From assembly GCF_036346295.1 (NCBI RefSeq), contig NZ_CP107819.1, positions 124,001 through 188,000 on the forward strand: a DNA stretch of 64,000 nucleotides, read 5' to 3'. Shown here piece by piece: positions 1-9,014 of the stretch. Numbering within the stretch: position 1 is the first letter of the stretch; the number at the start of each line of letters is the position of its first letter. The translations under genes and the position numbers were made by a program. Source of the DNA: Streptomyces sp. NBC_00536. Its GTDB lineage: Bacteria > Actinomycetota > Actinomycetes > Streptomycetales > Streptomycetaceae. The notes beneath the pieces are model-generated. The model was not told the DNA's origin. It did no database searches and saw nothing but the letters and a program-made list of their open reading frames with translations.

Positions 1-56
1 CTGCACAGGAACGGTTCCGGGTGGATGCAATGGACAAGCACGGCAGAGGTACCCAG

Positions 57-392
57 GTGAGCACACCGCTGTACCAGCTCAAGGCGGAGTTCTTCAAAAC
101 GCTGGGGCACCCGGTCCGCATCCGTGTCCTGGAACTCCTGTCCGTACGCGAGTACGCGGTCGCCGAGATGCTTCCGGAGGTCGGGGTGGAGGCCGCGAGC
201 CTCTCCCAGCAGCTGGCCGTCCTGCGCAAGGCCAACCTGGTGGTCACCCGCCGCGAAGGCTCCACCGTGTACTACAAGCTCACCCACCCCCAGATCGCCG
301 AACTCCTGAGGGTCGCCCGCGGCATCCTCTCCGGCGTCCTGGAAGGCCAGGCCGAACTCCTGGCCGACCTCCGCGCCACCAGCCACAGCTAG
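57..392 (+). CDS. ArsR-family winged-helix regulator
   Basis: A 111-residue one-component DNA-binding regulator. The whole protein is one ArsR winged helix: a dimer/helix region (AEFFKTLGHPVRIRVLELL), a recognition helix around SLSQQLAVLRKANLV, and a wing (TRREGSTVYYKL). I see no Cys pair of the classic metal site, so the ligand is unknown. An upstream in-frame GTG at 21 would add 12 residues, but AGAGG lies about 7 nt before the GTG at 57 and the protein then begins with STPLYQLKAEFF, which is the usual start in this family. The gene stands alone at the left edge; its target is probably outside the window. Confidence 0.85.
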   Translation: MSTPLYQLKAEFFKTLGHPVRIRVLELLSVREYAVAEMLPEVGVEAASLSQQLAVLRKANLVVTRREGSTVYYKLTHPQIAELLRVARGILSGVLEGQAELLADLRATSHS

Positions 393-489
393 GGGCCTGT
401 GAGGGCCTCGCCCCCGCTCCCCCCATACGGCGGCCGTCTTCCGTTAGTGCGGGTTCAACGCGCTTCTGACACCGGAAGGCGGCCGCTTC

Positions 490-648
490 TCACTTCTGGG
501 CATGGCGGCCCAGGTAGAACAGCAGCCAGATGAACCCGGCGAACAGGTGCGTGCCGAAGATGTAGAAGAAGGCGCGCAGGGCGACGCCCTTCTCCTTCCA
601 CTTCTCCCGGTCCGCCGCCGTGCCCTTCTGGGGCGGGATGTCCGTCAT
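490..648 (-). CDS. Small membrane protein, DUF6126-like
   Basis: A 52-residue protein. It has a charged N-terminus (about residues 1-24, rich in Lys/Glu/Asp) and one hydrophobic aromatic membrane helix at about 25-46 (FFYIFGTHLFAGFIWLLFYL), ending in GRHAQK. The pattern of a charged segment followed by F-x-Y-I-x-G-T-H-x-x-A-G-F matches the DUF6126 family of actinobacteria, whose function is unknown. The start ATG overlaps the stop of the preceding gene by ATGA, so the two are translationally coupled. A role as a small membrane partner of the upstream protein is inference. Confidence 0.75.
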   Translation of the reverse strand: MTDIPPQKGTAADREKWKEKGVALRAFFYIFGTHLFAGFIWLLFYLGRHAQK

Positions 649-899
649 GACGCGTCTTCCTTCCCGTGTTCCTCGTGCGGGCGGGTGCAGGGGCGGACCC
701 GGACCCGCATGCCGTGCTCCCCGGCGTACTGGATGACGGCCGCGACCTCGGCGGCCTCAACCGTACGGACCTCCGCCCCGGAACCGGTACCGAGGCGGGT
801 GATCTCGTAAAGCCGGACGGTCCGGGGCTCACTCCCGGCCACGCCATGGCCCCGCGCCATACGGACCCGTTCCAGCGCCGCTTCCTCGAACCCGGCCAC
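645..899 (-). CDS. Hypothetical protein coupled to the DUF6126 gene
   Basis: An 84-residue protein of unknown family. I chose the GTG at 899 because GGAAGGGGG lies about 7 nt upstream; longer in-frame versions read through the promoter region. The sequence is mixed alpha/beta: RTVRLYEITRL, then EVRTVEAAEVAAVIQYAGEHGMRVRVRP, then a charged tail. No catalytic motif is visible. It overlaps the small membrane gene by 4 nt, and a palindrome (937-952) sits about 40 nt upstream, which suggests a two-gene regulated transcript. Confidence 0.6.
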   Translation of the reverse strand: MAGFEEAALERVRMARGHGVAGSEPRTVRLYEITRLGTGSGAEVRTVEAAEVAAVIQYAGEHGMRVRVRPCTRPHEEHGKEDAS

Positions 900-936
900 A
901 GCGCGACCCCCTTCCACCGAATCAGCAACTAGCAAA

Positions 937-952
937 TTGCATAACTCTGCAA
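937..952. promoter_or_regulatory. Palindromic operator candidate
   Basis: TTGCA-6 nt-TGCAA is a perfect inverted repeat upstream of the coupled small genes. It is AT-rich in an otherwise GC-rich region, so it may overlap a promoter. The cognate regulator is unknown. Confidence 0.45.
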
Positions 953-1056
953 GTCTACAGGGTGGCGTACCAGCCGATCCGAACCCTCGGGCCTGCCCCT
1001 GAGCGGCGTACATCCGCGAGGCGGACAGCGCCAGGCCCGGGCATCCGGCTGTTCGG

Positions 1057-1902
1057 TCAGCCGACCGCGTCGCCCAGGCCGCCCAGGTCGCCCAGGTCGC
1101 CCAGGTCCAGGCGGTCGGCCAGCCCGGCGTTGGCGAAAGCGGCCACCAATTCGTCACGGCCCTCGGTGAAGTGGGCCCAGCTGTCGTAGTGGACGGGCAC
1201 CACCCGGCGGGCGCCGAGAATCGTGGCGGCTTCGGCGGCCTGGGCGCTGTCGAGGACGATGGTCGCGCCGTCGAAGAGGACGGGGAAGCGGGGAGCTCCG
1301 GCGAAGAGGATGGCGGTGTCCACCGGGCCGAAGCGTTCGGCTATCTCCCGGACCAGGTCGAGTGAGGCGTTGTCTCCGCTGACGTAGACCGTGGGCAGGC
1401 CCTGGCCGGTCAGGACGAAACCGACGACCTGGCCGGTGAACGGTTCGACGTCCTCACGGGCGCCGGGGCCGTGGATGGCGGGCACGCCCGTCACGGTGAT
1501 CGTGCCGCCGCCGGGGCGTTCGAGGTCGATCGACTCCCAGTCGGCCAGTCCCTTGGCCCTGCCTCCCAGACGCTCCCCGCCGCCGGGGGTGGTGAGGGTG
1601 AGCGGGACGTCGGCGAGCAGTGCCCGGCCGGAGTGGTCGAGGTTGTCGGGGTGCTCGTCGTGGGAGAGCAGGACCACGTCGATGCGGCCGAGGTCGGCCG
1701 GTGCGGCGGAGGAGGGTGCCGTCTTGGTCAGCCGGGCGCCCGGCACCGGGTAGTCGCCGGGAGCGTCGAAGGTCGGGTCGGTCAGGAATCGCAGGCCACC
1801 GTAGGCGAAGAGGGCGGTCGGGCCGCCGAAGACGCGGACGGGGATCTGTTCACCGGTGGTCGTGTCGCCGGTCGTGTGGCTGGTCGTGCTGGTACTGGCC
1901 AT
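1057..1902 (-). CDS. Metallo-beta-lactamase-fold hydrolase (UlaG-like)
   Basis: A 281-residue MBL-fold metal-dependent hydrolase. The metal motif is at about 80-90 as SHDEHPDNLD (the HxHxDH-type loop, here H-x-x-H-P-D-N). Further metal-ligand regions are IHGPG near 143, VSGDNAS near 176 and VPVHYDSW near 240. This matches the beta-lactamase superfamily 2 / UlaG-like group; the substrate cannot be predicted. The C-terminus is a short Leu-Gly-Asp repeat (LGDLGDLGGLGD), encoded by the 9-bp GGTCGCCCA-type repeat near 1075-1105. The gene is divergent from the CGNR regulator across a 78-87 nt gap containing an inverted repeat, so it is the likely regulated target. Confidence 0.8.
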   Translation of the reverse strand: MASTSTTSHTTGDTTTGEQIPVRVFGGPTALFAYGGLRFLTDPTFDAPGDYPVPGARLTKTAPSSAAPADLGRIDVVLLSHDEHPDNLDHSGRALLADVPLTLTTPGGGERLGGRAKGLADWESIDLERPGGGTITVTGVPAIHGPGAREDVEPFTGQVVGFVLTGQGLPTVYVSGDNASLDLVREIAERFGPVDTAILFAGAPRFPVLFDGATIVLDSAQAAEAATILGARRVVPVHYDSWAHFTEGRDELVAAFANAGLADRLDLGDLGDLGGLGDAVG

Positions 1903-1911
1903 CCAGGCACC

Positions 1912-1939
1912 TCACGGATGAGTAGCGGGTTATCCGTGA
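1912..1939. promoter_or_regulatory. Inverted repeat in MBL/CGNR divergent promoter
   Basis: TCACGGAT at 1912-1919 and ATCCGTGA at 1932-1939 form a perfect 8-bp inverted repeat with a 12-nt spacer, midway between the two divergent start codons. The position suits an operator used by the CGNR protein. This is inferred from symmetry and position only. Confidence 0.45.
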
Positions 1940-1989
1940 TGCACGGTAGCGGTGTCTCACGGACGGACGCAAGCCGTACCATGAGAGTC

Positions 1990-2589
1990 ATGAGCGAGAC
2001 CCCGACCGCCGAGTCCGTGTTGCCGGCCGCGCCGGGGGCGGAGGACTACCTCGCCCTCGACTTCGTCAACAGCGCCACCGCGCTGCCCGGAGGGCAGTTC
2101 ATCGATCTCCTCGGCACCCCAGGGGCGACGAACCACTGGCTCACCGCACACGGTCTCGCTCCGGCCGACGCCGGGGTGCAGGAGACGTGCGCGACGCAGC
2201 TGCGCTCGCTGCGCGAACACCTCAGGGCACTGTTCGCCGCCCGAGTTGCCGGGCTGCCCGCCCTGCCCGCGGATCTGTCCGCCGTCAATGCCGCGCTGGG
2301 CAGGGCCCCCACGGCCGCCCTGCTCTACTGGGACGAGAGGAACGGCCCCTACCGAGCGGCGCCGTGCCCCACCCACGAGATCCTCGACCGCGCCCTCGCG
2401 ACCCTCGCGGCCAACGCGGCCGACCTCCTCACCGGCCCCGACGCCGACCGCCTCACCGCGTGCGGTTCCGCCCCCTGCAACCGCTACCTGCTGCGCCACG
2501 GCCGCCGCCACTGGTGTTCCATTCGCTGCGGCGACCGCGCCCGCGCCGCCCGCGCCTACGCCCGACGCACCCAGCCGAACGCGGACTGA
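1990..2589 (+). CDS. CGNR zinc-finger regulator (ABATE-type N-domain)
   Basis: A 199-residue stress-type transcription factor. The N-terminal about 130 residues (YLALDFVNSATALPGG...) match the ABATE domain. The C-terminus is the CGNR treble-clef zinc finger: C-G-S-A-P-C-N-R-Y, then W-C-S-I-R-C-G-D-R-A-R-A, with the four Cys intact. An in-frame ATG at 1981 would add three residues; the ATG at 1990 gives the common MSETP-type start. It is divergent from the MBL-fold hydrolase, which it probably regulates. Confidence 0.85.
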   Translation: MSETPTAESVLPAAPGAEDYLALDFVNSATALPGGQFIDLLGTPGATNHWLTAHGLAPADAGVQETCATQLRSLREHLRALFAARVAGLPALPADLSAVNAALGRAPTAALLYWDERNGPYRAAPCPTHEILDRALATLAANAADLLTGPDADRLTACGSAPCNRYLLRHGRRHWCSIRCGDRARAARAYARRTQPNAD

Positions 2590-2726
2590 CGAACGCCGGC
2601 TGACGAAACCGGACCGGCGCCGGCTCAGCGGGCCATCCGGGCGGGATACCCGGCCCGTTCGGAATGGCACCCGGGGCCGCGGCGCCCCGCCGGGGATGTT
2701 GGTGTCCCCCTCGGCAGGAGAGGTAC

Positions 2727-3317
2727 GTGAGCGATCCCAGCCCCCGAGTGACCCCGCGGCCCACTTCCGCCGGAGCGGACGAGGACATTCCCGCTCCGGG
2801 TGTCATCGGCATCGGACTCGCCGCGGTGCTGACATTCGCGCTGGCCCAGGGCTCGTGGCAGTGGTTCGCCACGTTCATCGGGGTGACGCTGCTCGCGGTG
2901 ATGCTCGCCTTCCAGCGACGGGCGCGGTGGACGCCCCGTATCCGCTCGGCGTACATGCGCGGCTTGATCGCCTACTCGCTGGTCATCGGGCTGTGCGTGG
3001 CCATCGCGTTCGCCCCCCTCCTGCAGCGCCAGTCCTGGCTGTTCCCCATGCCGGGGACGCGGAGCCAGTGCGAGCTGCTGGGCAGGTACCAGACCCTCCA
3101 GGCAGAGGCCGCGCTGGGACACCTGGCCGCCAGAGACACCGCTGCCCTCGAGTTCACACAGCGGGTCCAGGCCCAAAAGGCCGTCGCCGAGTGCCTGTCC
3201 GCCACGACGACCTTGTGGCTGCCGCTGTACGGGGTCGGAGTCGCTTTGCTCGTGGGGACAGGTGCGTGGTTCCGCGACCGGGCCCGGGCCGGACGCCCGA
3301 CCAGCCCCGTCGGCTGA
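2727..3317 (+). CDS. Four-helix membrane protein, unknown function
   Basis: A 196-residue protein starting at GTG with CAGGAGAGG a few nt upstream. Hydrophobic helices are visible at about 25-42 (VIGIGLAAVLTFALA), 47-62 (FATFIGVTLLAVML), 80-98 (YSLVIGLCVAIAFAPLL) and 165-180 (LPLYGVGVALLVG). Between helices 3 and 4 lies a roughly 60-residue soluble loop with two Cys (CELLG and ECLSA). No family recognised. It is convergent with the MerR-methyltransferase gene. Confidence 0.7.
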   Translation: MSDPSPRVTPRPTSAGADEDIPAPGVIGIGLAAVLTFALAQGSWQWFATFIGVTLLAVMLAFQRRARWTPRIRSAYMRGLIAYSLVIGLCVAIAFAPLLQRQSWLFPMPGTRSQCELLGRYQTLQAEAALGHLAARDTAALEFTQRVQAQKAVAECLSATTTLWLPLYGVGVALLVGTGAWFRDRARAGRPTSPVG

Positions 3318-3383
3318 AGGACCTTCCCCGGGCAGGGTGCTGCGGGCTCGGTCGGTGTGAGTCGGGGATCTCCCCGCGCCCGT

Positions 3384-4499
3384 TCACGCCACGAGCAGGC
3401 GGAGGCCCAGATCCGCGGCGTCCAGGTCGGCGAGGGTGCTGTTGCGCTCGGCCCACCGGCCGGAGTCGAGGTCGTCGCCGAGGCTTCGTACCGCCCGCTG
3501 CTCGGCCTCCGGTCCGACCCTCGTCCACACCGACATCGCACGGCGCACGTGATCCTCCAGGTACGCGCCCGGTCGGCGCCAGTACGCCTCGAACAGGCCG
3601 TCGGCGCAGTCCCACGGGATGGGCACCGGCTCGGCGCGGGCGCCGATCGCGTCGGCCATCCCGGCAAGCGAGGGGAATGCGGCGAGGACGCCGGCGAACT
3701 CGGGCAGGTAGTCGCGGGTGAGCCAGAACCGGTCCTGCCATCCGGGCTCGTCGGTGTCGAAGGTGAGCACCACCACGCGGCGGGCCACGCGCCGCATTTC
3801 GCGCAGCCCCGCCATCGGGTCCCCCCAGTGGTGAACGGTCGAAACGGCCATCGCGACATCGAAGGAGCGGTCCTCGAACGGCAGGCTCTCCGCGGCGGCG
3901 GCCACGCACGGCGCCGAGCCGGCGGGCCGCTGCCCCCGCATGACCGCCGATGGCTCCACCGCGGTGACGTCGCGGTCAGTGGGCTCGTAGGAGCCTGTGC
4001 CGGCCCCGACGTTCAGCACGGTCCGCGCGTCCGCGAGCGCGTCCCAGATCTGCGCGGCGATCCGCGGCTCGGTGCGCCGTGTCGCGGTGTAGGCACCACC
4101 GATCGCGTCGTACAGCCGTGCGCCGAGCATCTCCAGTTGCTCCTCCGGTGTCACCTTCAGTCCCTTCGCCCGCGCCTCCAGTTCCCTGTCGATGGACGCC
4201 ACCATGGCGTCAGCGCGATCACGCCGCTCCAGCAACAGGCCGCGCAGTCGGCGCAGGTGCGCGACCGCGTCGGTGGACGGGTCGCCGACCAGGTCCGCGA
4301 CCTCCCGCAGCCCGAAGCCCAGCCGCCTGTAGGCCAGTACCTCCCTGAGTCGCTCCACGTCGCCCGCCGAATAGGCCCGGTACCCGGCCGGGGTCCGCGC
4401 CGAAGGCCGAACGAGCCCGATGTCGTCATAGTGATGCAGCGTGCGGACGCTCACTCCGGCCAACTCGGCCACGCGTCCCACGGTCCAGTGATCTTCCAC
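3384..4499 (-). CDS. MerR regulator fused to a SAM methyltransferase
   Basis: A 371-residue fusion. Residues about 5-75 form a MerR winged helix (WTVGRVAELAGVSVRTLHHYD, then RAYSAGDVERLREVLAYRRLGF) followed by a dimerisation coiled coil to about 115 and a TipA-like segment (KVTPEEQLEMLG). From about 120 the protein becomes a class I methyltransferase: motif I is VLNVGAGTGSYEP, motif II TAVEPS, and a later SFDVAMAVSTVHHW matches Methyltransf_11. The GTG at 4499 is preferred over 4526 because the MerR-type promoter (4507-4537) lies between them, giving a leaderless transcript. The effector domain may sense or methylate a small molecule; neither is shown. It could be a natural domain fusion or the product of an ancient in-frame deletion. 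Confidence 0.85.
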   Translation of the reverse strand: MEDHWTVGRVAELAGVSVRTLHHYDDIGLVRPSARTPAGYRAYSAGDVERLREVLAYRRLGFGLREVADLVGDPSTDAVAHLRRLRGLLLERRDRADAMVASIDRELEARAKGLKVTPEEQLEMLGARLYDAIGGAYTATRRTEPRIAAQIWDALADARTVLNVGAGTGSYEPTDRDVTAVEPSAVMRGQRPAGSAPCVAAAAESLPFEDRSFDVAMAVSTVHHWGDPMAGLREMRRVARRVVVLTFDTDEPGWQDRFWLTRDYLPEFAGVLAAFPSLAGMADAIGARAEPVPIPWDCADGLFEAYWRRPGAYLEDHVRRAMSVWTRVGPEAEQRAVRSLGDDLDSGRWAERNSTLADLDAADLGLRLLVA

Positions 4500-4506
4500 G
4501 GCACCG

Positions 4507-4537
4507 ACTATGCGGCCTGACGCCACGTGAGGGTCAA
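4507..4537 (-). promoter_or_regulatory. MerR-type promoter with 19-bp spacer
   Basis: On the minus strand, -35 TTGACC (4537-4532) and -10 CATAGT (4512-4507) are separated by 19 bp. The spacer holds the dyad CCTCACG-TGG-CGTCAGG (4516-4532, one mismatch). An over-long spacer with a central dyad is the hallmark of MerR-activated promoters, so the fusion gene is probably autoregulated. Confidence 0.7.
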
Positions 4538-4593
4538 GAGCCGGGGTTGATTCCGGGCGGGGACACCCCTGTCAGTCCGTCAGCCAACAGCCG

Positions 4594-5058
4594 TCATCCG
4601 TCAGCCATGCCGCTCGCGCGGGCGATGCCCTCCACCACCTGCTCGTCCTGCTTGCGCTGGTGCTGCTGGCGGTCGAGCTTGTCCCGCATCGCGCGCAGCT
4701 TGGCCGGGTCGTCCGCGACGTCCGGGGGCACCAGCGACATCACCTCCTTGGCGTGCTCGCCGTCACCGAGGCGGGCGACGACGTGGTCGGCCCGGTCCTC
4801 GTGGCCGGGTTCCATCGCACCGATCAGACCGAGGAGGTTGAGCAGCTCCTGCTGCACCTCCGCGGTGAACAGCGCCCTCTCCGCTGGTTCCAGGTCGAGC
4901 CGGAACCGTCCGCCTCCGGCCTTCACGTACTCGCGGATGACCTCCATCAGGAGGCGGAACTGCTCCTGGGGCATCCGGGCCCGGAGCGTCTCCACGTAGA
5001 GCGCGTACCGCGCCCGTACGATCGCGGCCGGGTCCTCGGGTACCTCTGCGTCGGCCAT
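4594..5058 (-). CDS. Hypothetical helical protein
   Basis: A 154-residue, highly charged, apparently all-helical protein with no Cys, signal peptide or membrane helix. Recognisable stretches are RARYALYVETLRARMPQEQF and a C-terminal basic/Gln-rich helix (KLDRQQHQRKQDEQVVEG). I do not recognise the family. It lies 36 nt downstream of the Fic-like toxin on the same strand, so it may be the third gene of that transcript. Confidence 0.65.
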   Translation of the reverse strand: MADAEVPEDPAAIVRARYALYVETLRARMPQEQFRLLMEVIREYVKAGGGRFRLDLEPAERALFTAEVQQELLNLLGLIGAMEPGHEDRADHVVARLGDGEHAKEVMSLVPPDVADDPAKLRAMRDKLDRQQHQRKQDEQVVEGIARASGMADG

Positions 5059-5094
5059 GTCGGACTCCCCCTCCAGTGGTTCGGGCCAGGCTGG

Positions 5095-5466
5095 TCAGAT
5101 CCGCCAGGAGCGGATGCGGTCGGCGGCGTCGTACGCGTCGGCCCGACCGGCGTCGATGTCGCGGGCCAGGTCGATCAGCGCACTGTCCGGCGCGTCGATG
5201 CCTTCGCCGACGGCGTTGAGGTACGCCACGGCGGTGCCCGCGGCGAACAGCGCGTTGCGGGCCGGGAGCGGGCGCAGCCGGATGATCGAGTGCATCAGGG
5301 CGGCCGCGCGCCACGCGTTGTCGACAAGGGCGCCGACCTTCGGAGTGCTGACGCGGTGGCGGCCGACCGCCGCCACGAGAGCGCTGAAGTCGTGGATGAC
5401 CGGCGCCTTGGGGAGGACTTCCGCCTGGCGCTCCAGGAGCCAGCGGATGTCGATGTGGAGCTCCAC
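5095..5466 (-). CDS. Fic/Doc-like toxin component with degenerate active site
   Basis: A 123-residue protein with the Fic/Doc helical layout (LHIDIRWLLERQ..., HDFSALVAAVGRHR, ALVDNAWRAAALMHSIIRLRPLPARNALFAAGTAVAYLNA). The classic motif H-P-F-x-D/N-G-N-K-R is here RPLPARNALFA: the catalytic His and the Gly/Lys/Arg of the phosphate loop are gone, so AMPylation or phosphorylation by the usual mechanism is doubtful. The start is GTG at 5466, 2 nt after the antitoxin stop. The genetic pairing with a ribbon-helix-helix protein supports a toxin-antitoxin module. Confidence 0.75.
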   Translation of the reverse strand: MELHIDIRWLLERQAEVLPKAPVIHDFSALVAAVGRHRVSTPKVGALVDNAWRAAALMHSIIRLRPLPARNALFAAGTAVAYLNAVGEGIDAPDSALIDLARDIDAGRADAYDAADRIRSWRI

Positions 5467-5468
5467 GG

Positions 5469-5720
5469 TCAGGCGGCCCGTCCCGCGGCGTCCACCCGGT
5501 CGGGCGCGTCGTCGGGGAACGCCCGGTCGAACGCGGCGGCGTTGTCCGCGACGAACGCGCGGAACACCTCGGCGGCTCCTTCGAGGCGGGGGTCGCGCAC
5601 CGCGTTGGACGCGGCCTCGGTGATCAGCGCGGTCACCGTGGTTCCCTCGGCCTCGGCGCGCTCCTGAAGCTGCGCGTGGAGTTCCTCGGGGACTCGGATC
5701 GTGACGGGTTTCGAAGCCAT
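5469..5720 (-). CDS. Ribbon-helix-helix antitoxin
   Basis: An 83-residue protein. Residues 3-45 are a ribbon-helix-helix DNA-binding domain (KPVTIRVPEELHAQLQERAEAEGTT... with the beta strand VTIRVPEEL). The C-terminal tail (VFRAFVADNAAAFDRAFPDD) is the likely toxin-binding part. It lies immediately upstream of the Fic-like gene (2-nt gap). Such antitoxins normally autorepress the operon together with the toxin. The alternative upstream ATG at 5843 would add about 40 residues without homology, so 5720 is chosen. Confidence 0.8.
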   Translation of the reverse strand: MASKPVTIRVPEELHAQLQERAEAEGTTVTALITEAASNAVRDPRLEGAAEVFRAFVADNAAAFDRAFPDDAPDRVDAAGRAA

Positions 5721-5917
5721 GCCGCGAACGTACAGCAGGCCGTACAGCACGCGGGCGGATTCGCTGGAATCCACCCAGCCGCTCCTCGGACCTCGGACGA
5801 CCGGGCGGCGAACTGCGCCTGTCCGGGGTCCGGTTCCGGCCAAGCCTCAACTCGGGATCGTCGCGTTGCGTACGCTGCCTGAATCCGCAGGGGTGAGAGC
5901 GAGCCGGGGAGCGGCGC

Positions 5918-7178
5918 ATGGCCGAGGCGAGACGTCCGGGTGAGGTGATCGGGGGCCGCTACCGGCTCGAACACCGGCTGGGCGGAGACGGATCGGGGCG
6001 GACCTGGCTGGCGTACGACGAAGCTTGGAACCGCGAGGTCGCGGTCAAGGAGTTACTGCCGCCCCCTGGGCTGACCGGCCGGGAGCGGGAAGTGTGGCTG
6101 GGGCGGACCGCACGCTGGGTACGTGTCTTCGGACGGCTCGACGGCCATCCGAACGTCGCCGGCGGCATCGACCTGATGAGGGCAGGCGAGACGATGTGGA
6201 CCGTCATGCGCCTGGTCAACGGGGAGTCGCTGGCGGACCGTCTCCTGGCCCGGGGGCCCCTTCCCCCGGCGGACAGCATCAGGATCCTCTCTGACGTGCT
6301 GTCCGCGCTGGAGGTGATTCACAACGCGGGAATCGTGCACGGCGGTGTCCGGCCGACCGGGGTGATCCTGACCCCTGGCGGTCGGGTGGTCCTGCTCGGC
6401 GATCCGGAGGGGGCTGCCCAGCAGGAAGCCAGCGCCCGGGTCTCATGGAGGGCGTCCCCGGCCCGGGCACCGTACACCTCACCGCAACTGGCCCAGGGAG
6501 ACACGGCCATGCCCGCGGACGATCTGTTCGCCCTGGGAGTGACCCTTTACGAGATGGTCGAGGGGCACCCGCCGTTCCGCGGCGGCGAGCTGGGGCCAGC
6601 GATGCGAAGGGCAGGGCCTCTGGCGGAACTGATCGAGGGTTTGTTGCGGACGGACCCCGAGGAACGCCTCACGCTTCCCGAAGTGCGGCGGTTCGTCCTT
6701 GACTTCGTGCGGGTGCACGGCGCGGCGCTGCTGGAGCGCGCGGCGGCGACACGGCCAATAGGCGCTGCGCCATCGGCGGCCGGGCCACCGCCGTACGTCG
6801 TCCACGTGCCGCGAGCTCGATTCCGGCAGGTTGCACTGCTGCTGGCCTTGGCGGTGGTGTGCCTCGTCCTGGCCGGACCGGTGCTGGCGTATGTCACCTC
6901 GCCGCAGGCGGCCGCGCACCTCATGACCGTCCTGCCCTGGACGGCGTTCCTGCTCGCGCTGGCCGTACTCGCCCACCAGGTGCGTATCGCGGTACGCAAG
7001 AACGGTCCACCGGCTTCATCGGGGTTGGGCCTGTCCCTGAGCCCGCCCACACCGTGGTCGCCGCAAGAACGCGCGGCACGCCGAGCCGCGGCCGAGCGGG
7101 CCGTCGACGCGGCACTGCTGCGGATCGACCAGAAACTGGCCGCCGCCTCACCGCGCTCACCTCGGAACGGGGCCCTCG

Positions 7179-7186
<8 letters not shown>
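5918..7186 (+). CDS. Membrane-anchored Ser/Thr pseudokinase, TTA-containing
   Basis: A 422-residue protein. Residues about 14-270 have the Hanks-type kinase fold. A glycine-loop equivalent (GGDGSGRTW) and ATP-site Lys44 (VAVKE) are present, but the catalytic loop is HGGVRPTG at 141-148 instead of HRDLKPxN, and DFG is replaced by DPE at 162-164. Catalytic Asp and Mg-binding Asn are therefore absent: a pseudokinase. Two membrane helices follow (about 305-328 and 336-356), then a charged cytosolic tail. Codon 46 is TTA (6053-6055), very rare in this DNA, implying dependence on the bldA tRNA and late expression. The next gene overlaps its end by 8 nt. Confidence 0.85.
6053..6055 (+). other. Rare TTA leucine codon (bldA target)
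   Basis: In-frame TTA codon 46 of the pseudokinase gene. In streptomycetes TTA is read only by the developmentally controlled bldA tRNA, so translation of this gene and its coupled neighbour is probably growth-phase dependent. Confidence 0.8.
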
Positions 7187-8205
<1,019 letters not shown>

Positions 8206-8218
8206 GGTGCTCGCTACG

Positions 8219-8926
8219 TCATCCAGGTCGGCCGGGTGTGTGGAGCCCGATGAAGTACGGCTCGCGGCGGAGGGTGAATCCCATCGACAGGTAGAGGCCC
8301 ACGGCCCCGGTGTTCTGGGCCGCCGCGTGGAGGAACGGGTTGTCGCCGCGGTCCTCCACGGTCGCCACGACCGCGCGGATCAGCCGTCCGGCGAGCCCCG
8401 CGCCCCGGTGGTCGGGGTGGGTGCACACCGCGCTGATCTCCGACCAGCCCGTCGGCCGCATCCGCTCGCCCGCCATCGCGACGAGACGGCCCTCGCGCCG
8501 GATCCCGAGGTACGTGCCCAGCTCGACGGTGCGCTCACCGAACGGGCCGGGCCGGGTCAGCCCGGCCAGCTCCAGCATCTCCGGCACATCAGAGGGCCCC
8601 AGGATCACCGCCTCCGGATCCTCCTTGCCCCGGACCGCGCGGCCGTCCAGCTGCACGCCCGGCAGTGACATCAGGGTTTCCCAGCCGGCGGGCGGGGTCA
8701 GCAGCCCGGTCACCCAGAGCTCTTGAGCGGGACCGGCCAGCGCGGCCAGATCCGCCCAGGCGTGCGGGTCCTCGGGATCGGCGAGCGCGGCGAAGGGCGA
8801 CACGGCCGCGGGGTACCGGGCGGCGAGCCCGGCGGGCCCGGTCTCGGCGAGGCCGCGGTGCGGGCCGTCGAGCGCCGCCCAGACCGGATTGTCGAGGACG
8901 GCGCCGGGCCGGGACTCACGGGACAT
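8219..8926 (-). CDS. GNAT-family N-acetyltransferase
   Basis: A 235-residue acetyl-CoA-dependent acyltransferase. The C-terminal half is the GNAT domain (about 105-230). The acetyl-CoA pyrophosphate loop is visible as VCTHPDHRGAGLAGRLI and the final strand/helix as GLYLSMGFTLRREPYF. The N-terminal about 100 residues match the partner half seen in FR47-type double-GNAT proteins. It follows the kinase-MFS gene by 88 nt on the same strand and may be the last gene of that run. The substrate is unknown. Confidence 0.8.
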   Translation of the reverse strand: MSRESRPGAVLDNPVWAALDGPHRGLAETGPAGLAARYPAAVSPFAALADPEDPHAWADLAALAGPAQELWVTGLLTPPAGWETLMSLPGVQLDGRAVRGKEDPEAVILGPSDVPEMLELAGLTRPGPFGERTVELGTYLGIRREGRLVAMAGERMRPTGWSEISAVCTHPDHRGAGLAGRLIRAVVATVEDRGDNPFLHAAAQNTGAVGLYLSMGFTLRREPYFIGLHTPGRPG

Positions 8927-9014
8927 GGGCAGGGCTTCCTTCCGAACGGTGCAGGAGACCGCCTTGAACGGCCTTCACGGACATTGTCGGTGAGCCGCCT
9001 CCCGATTTCGGCAC

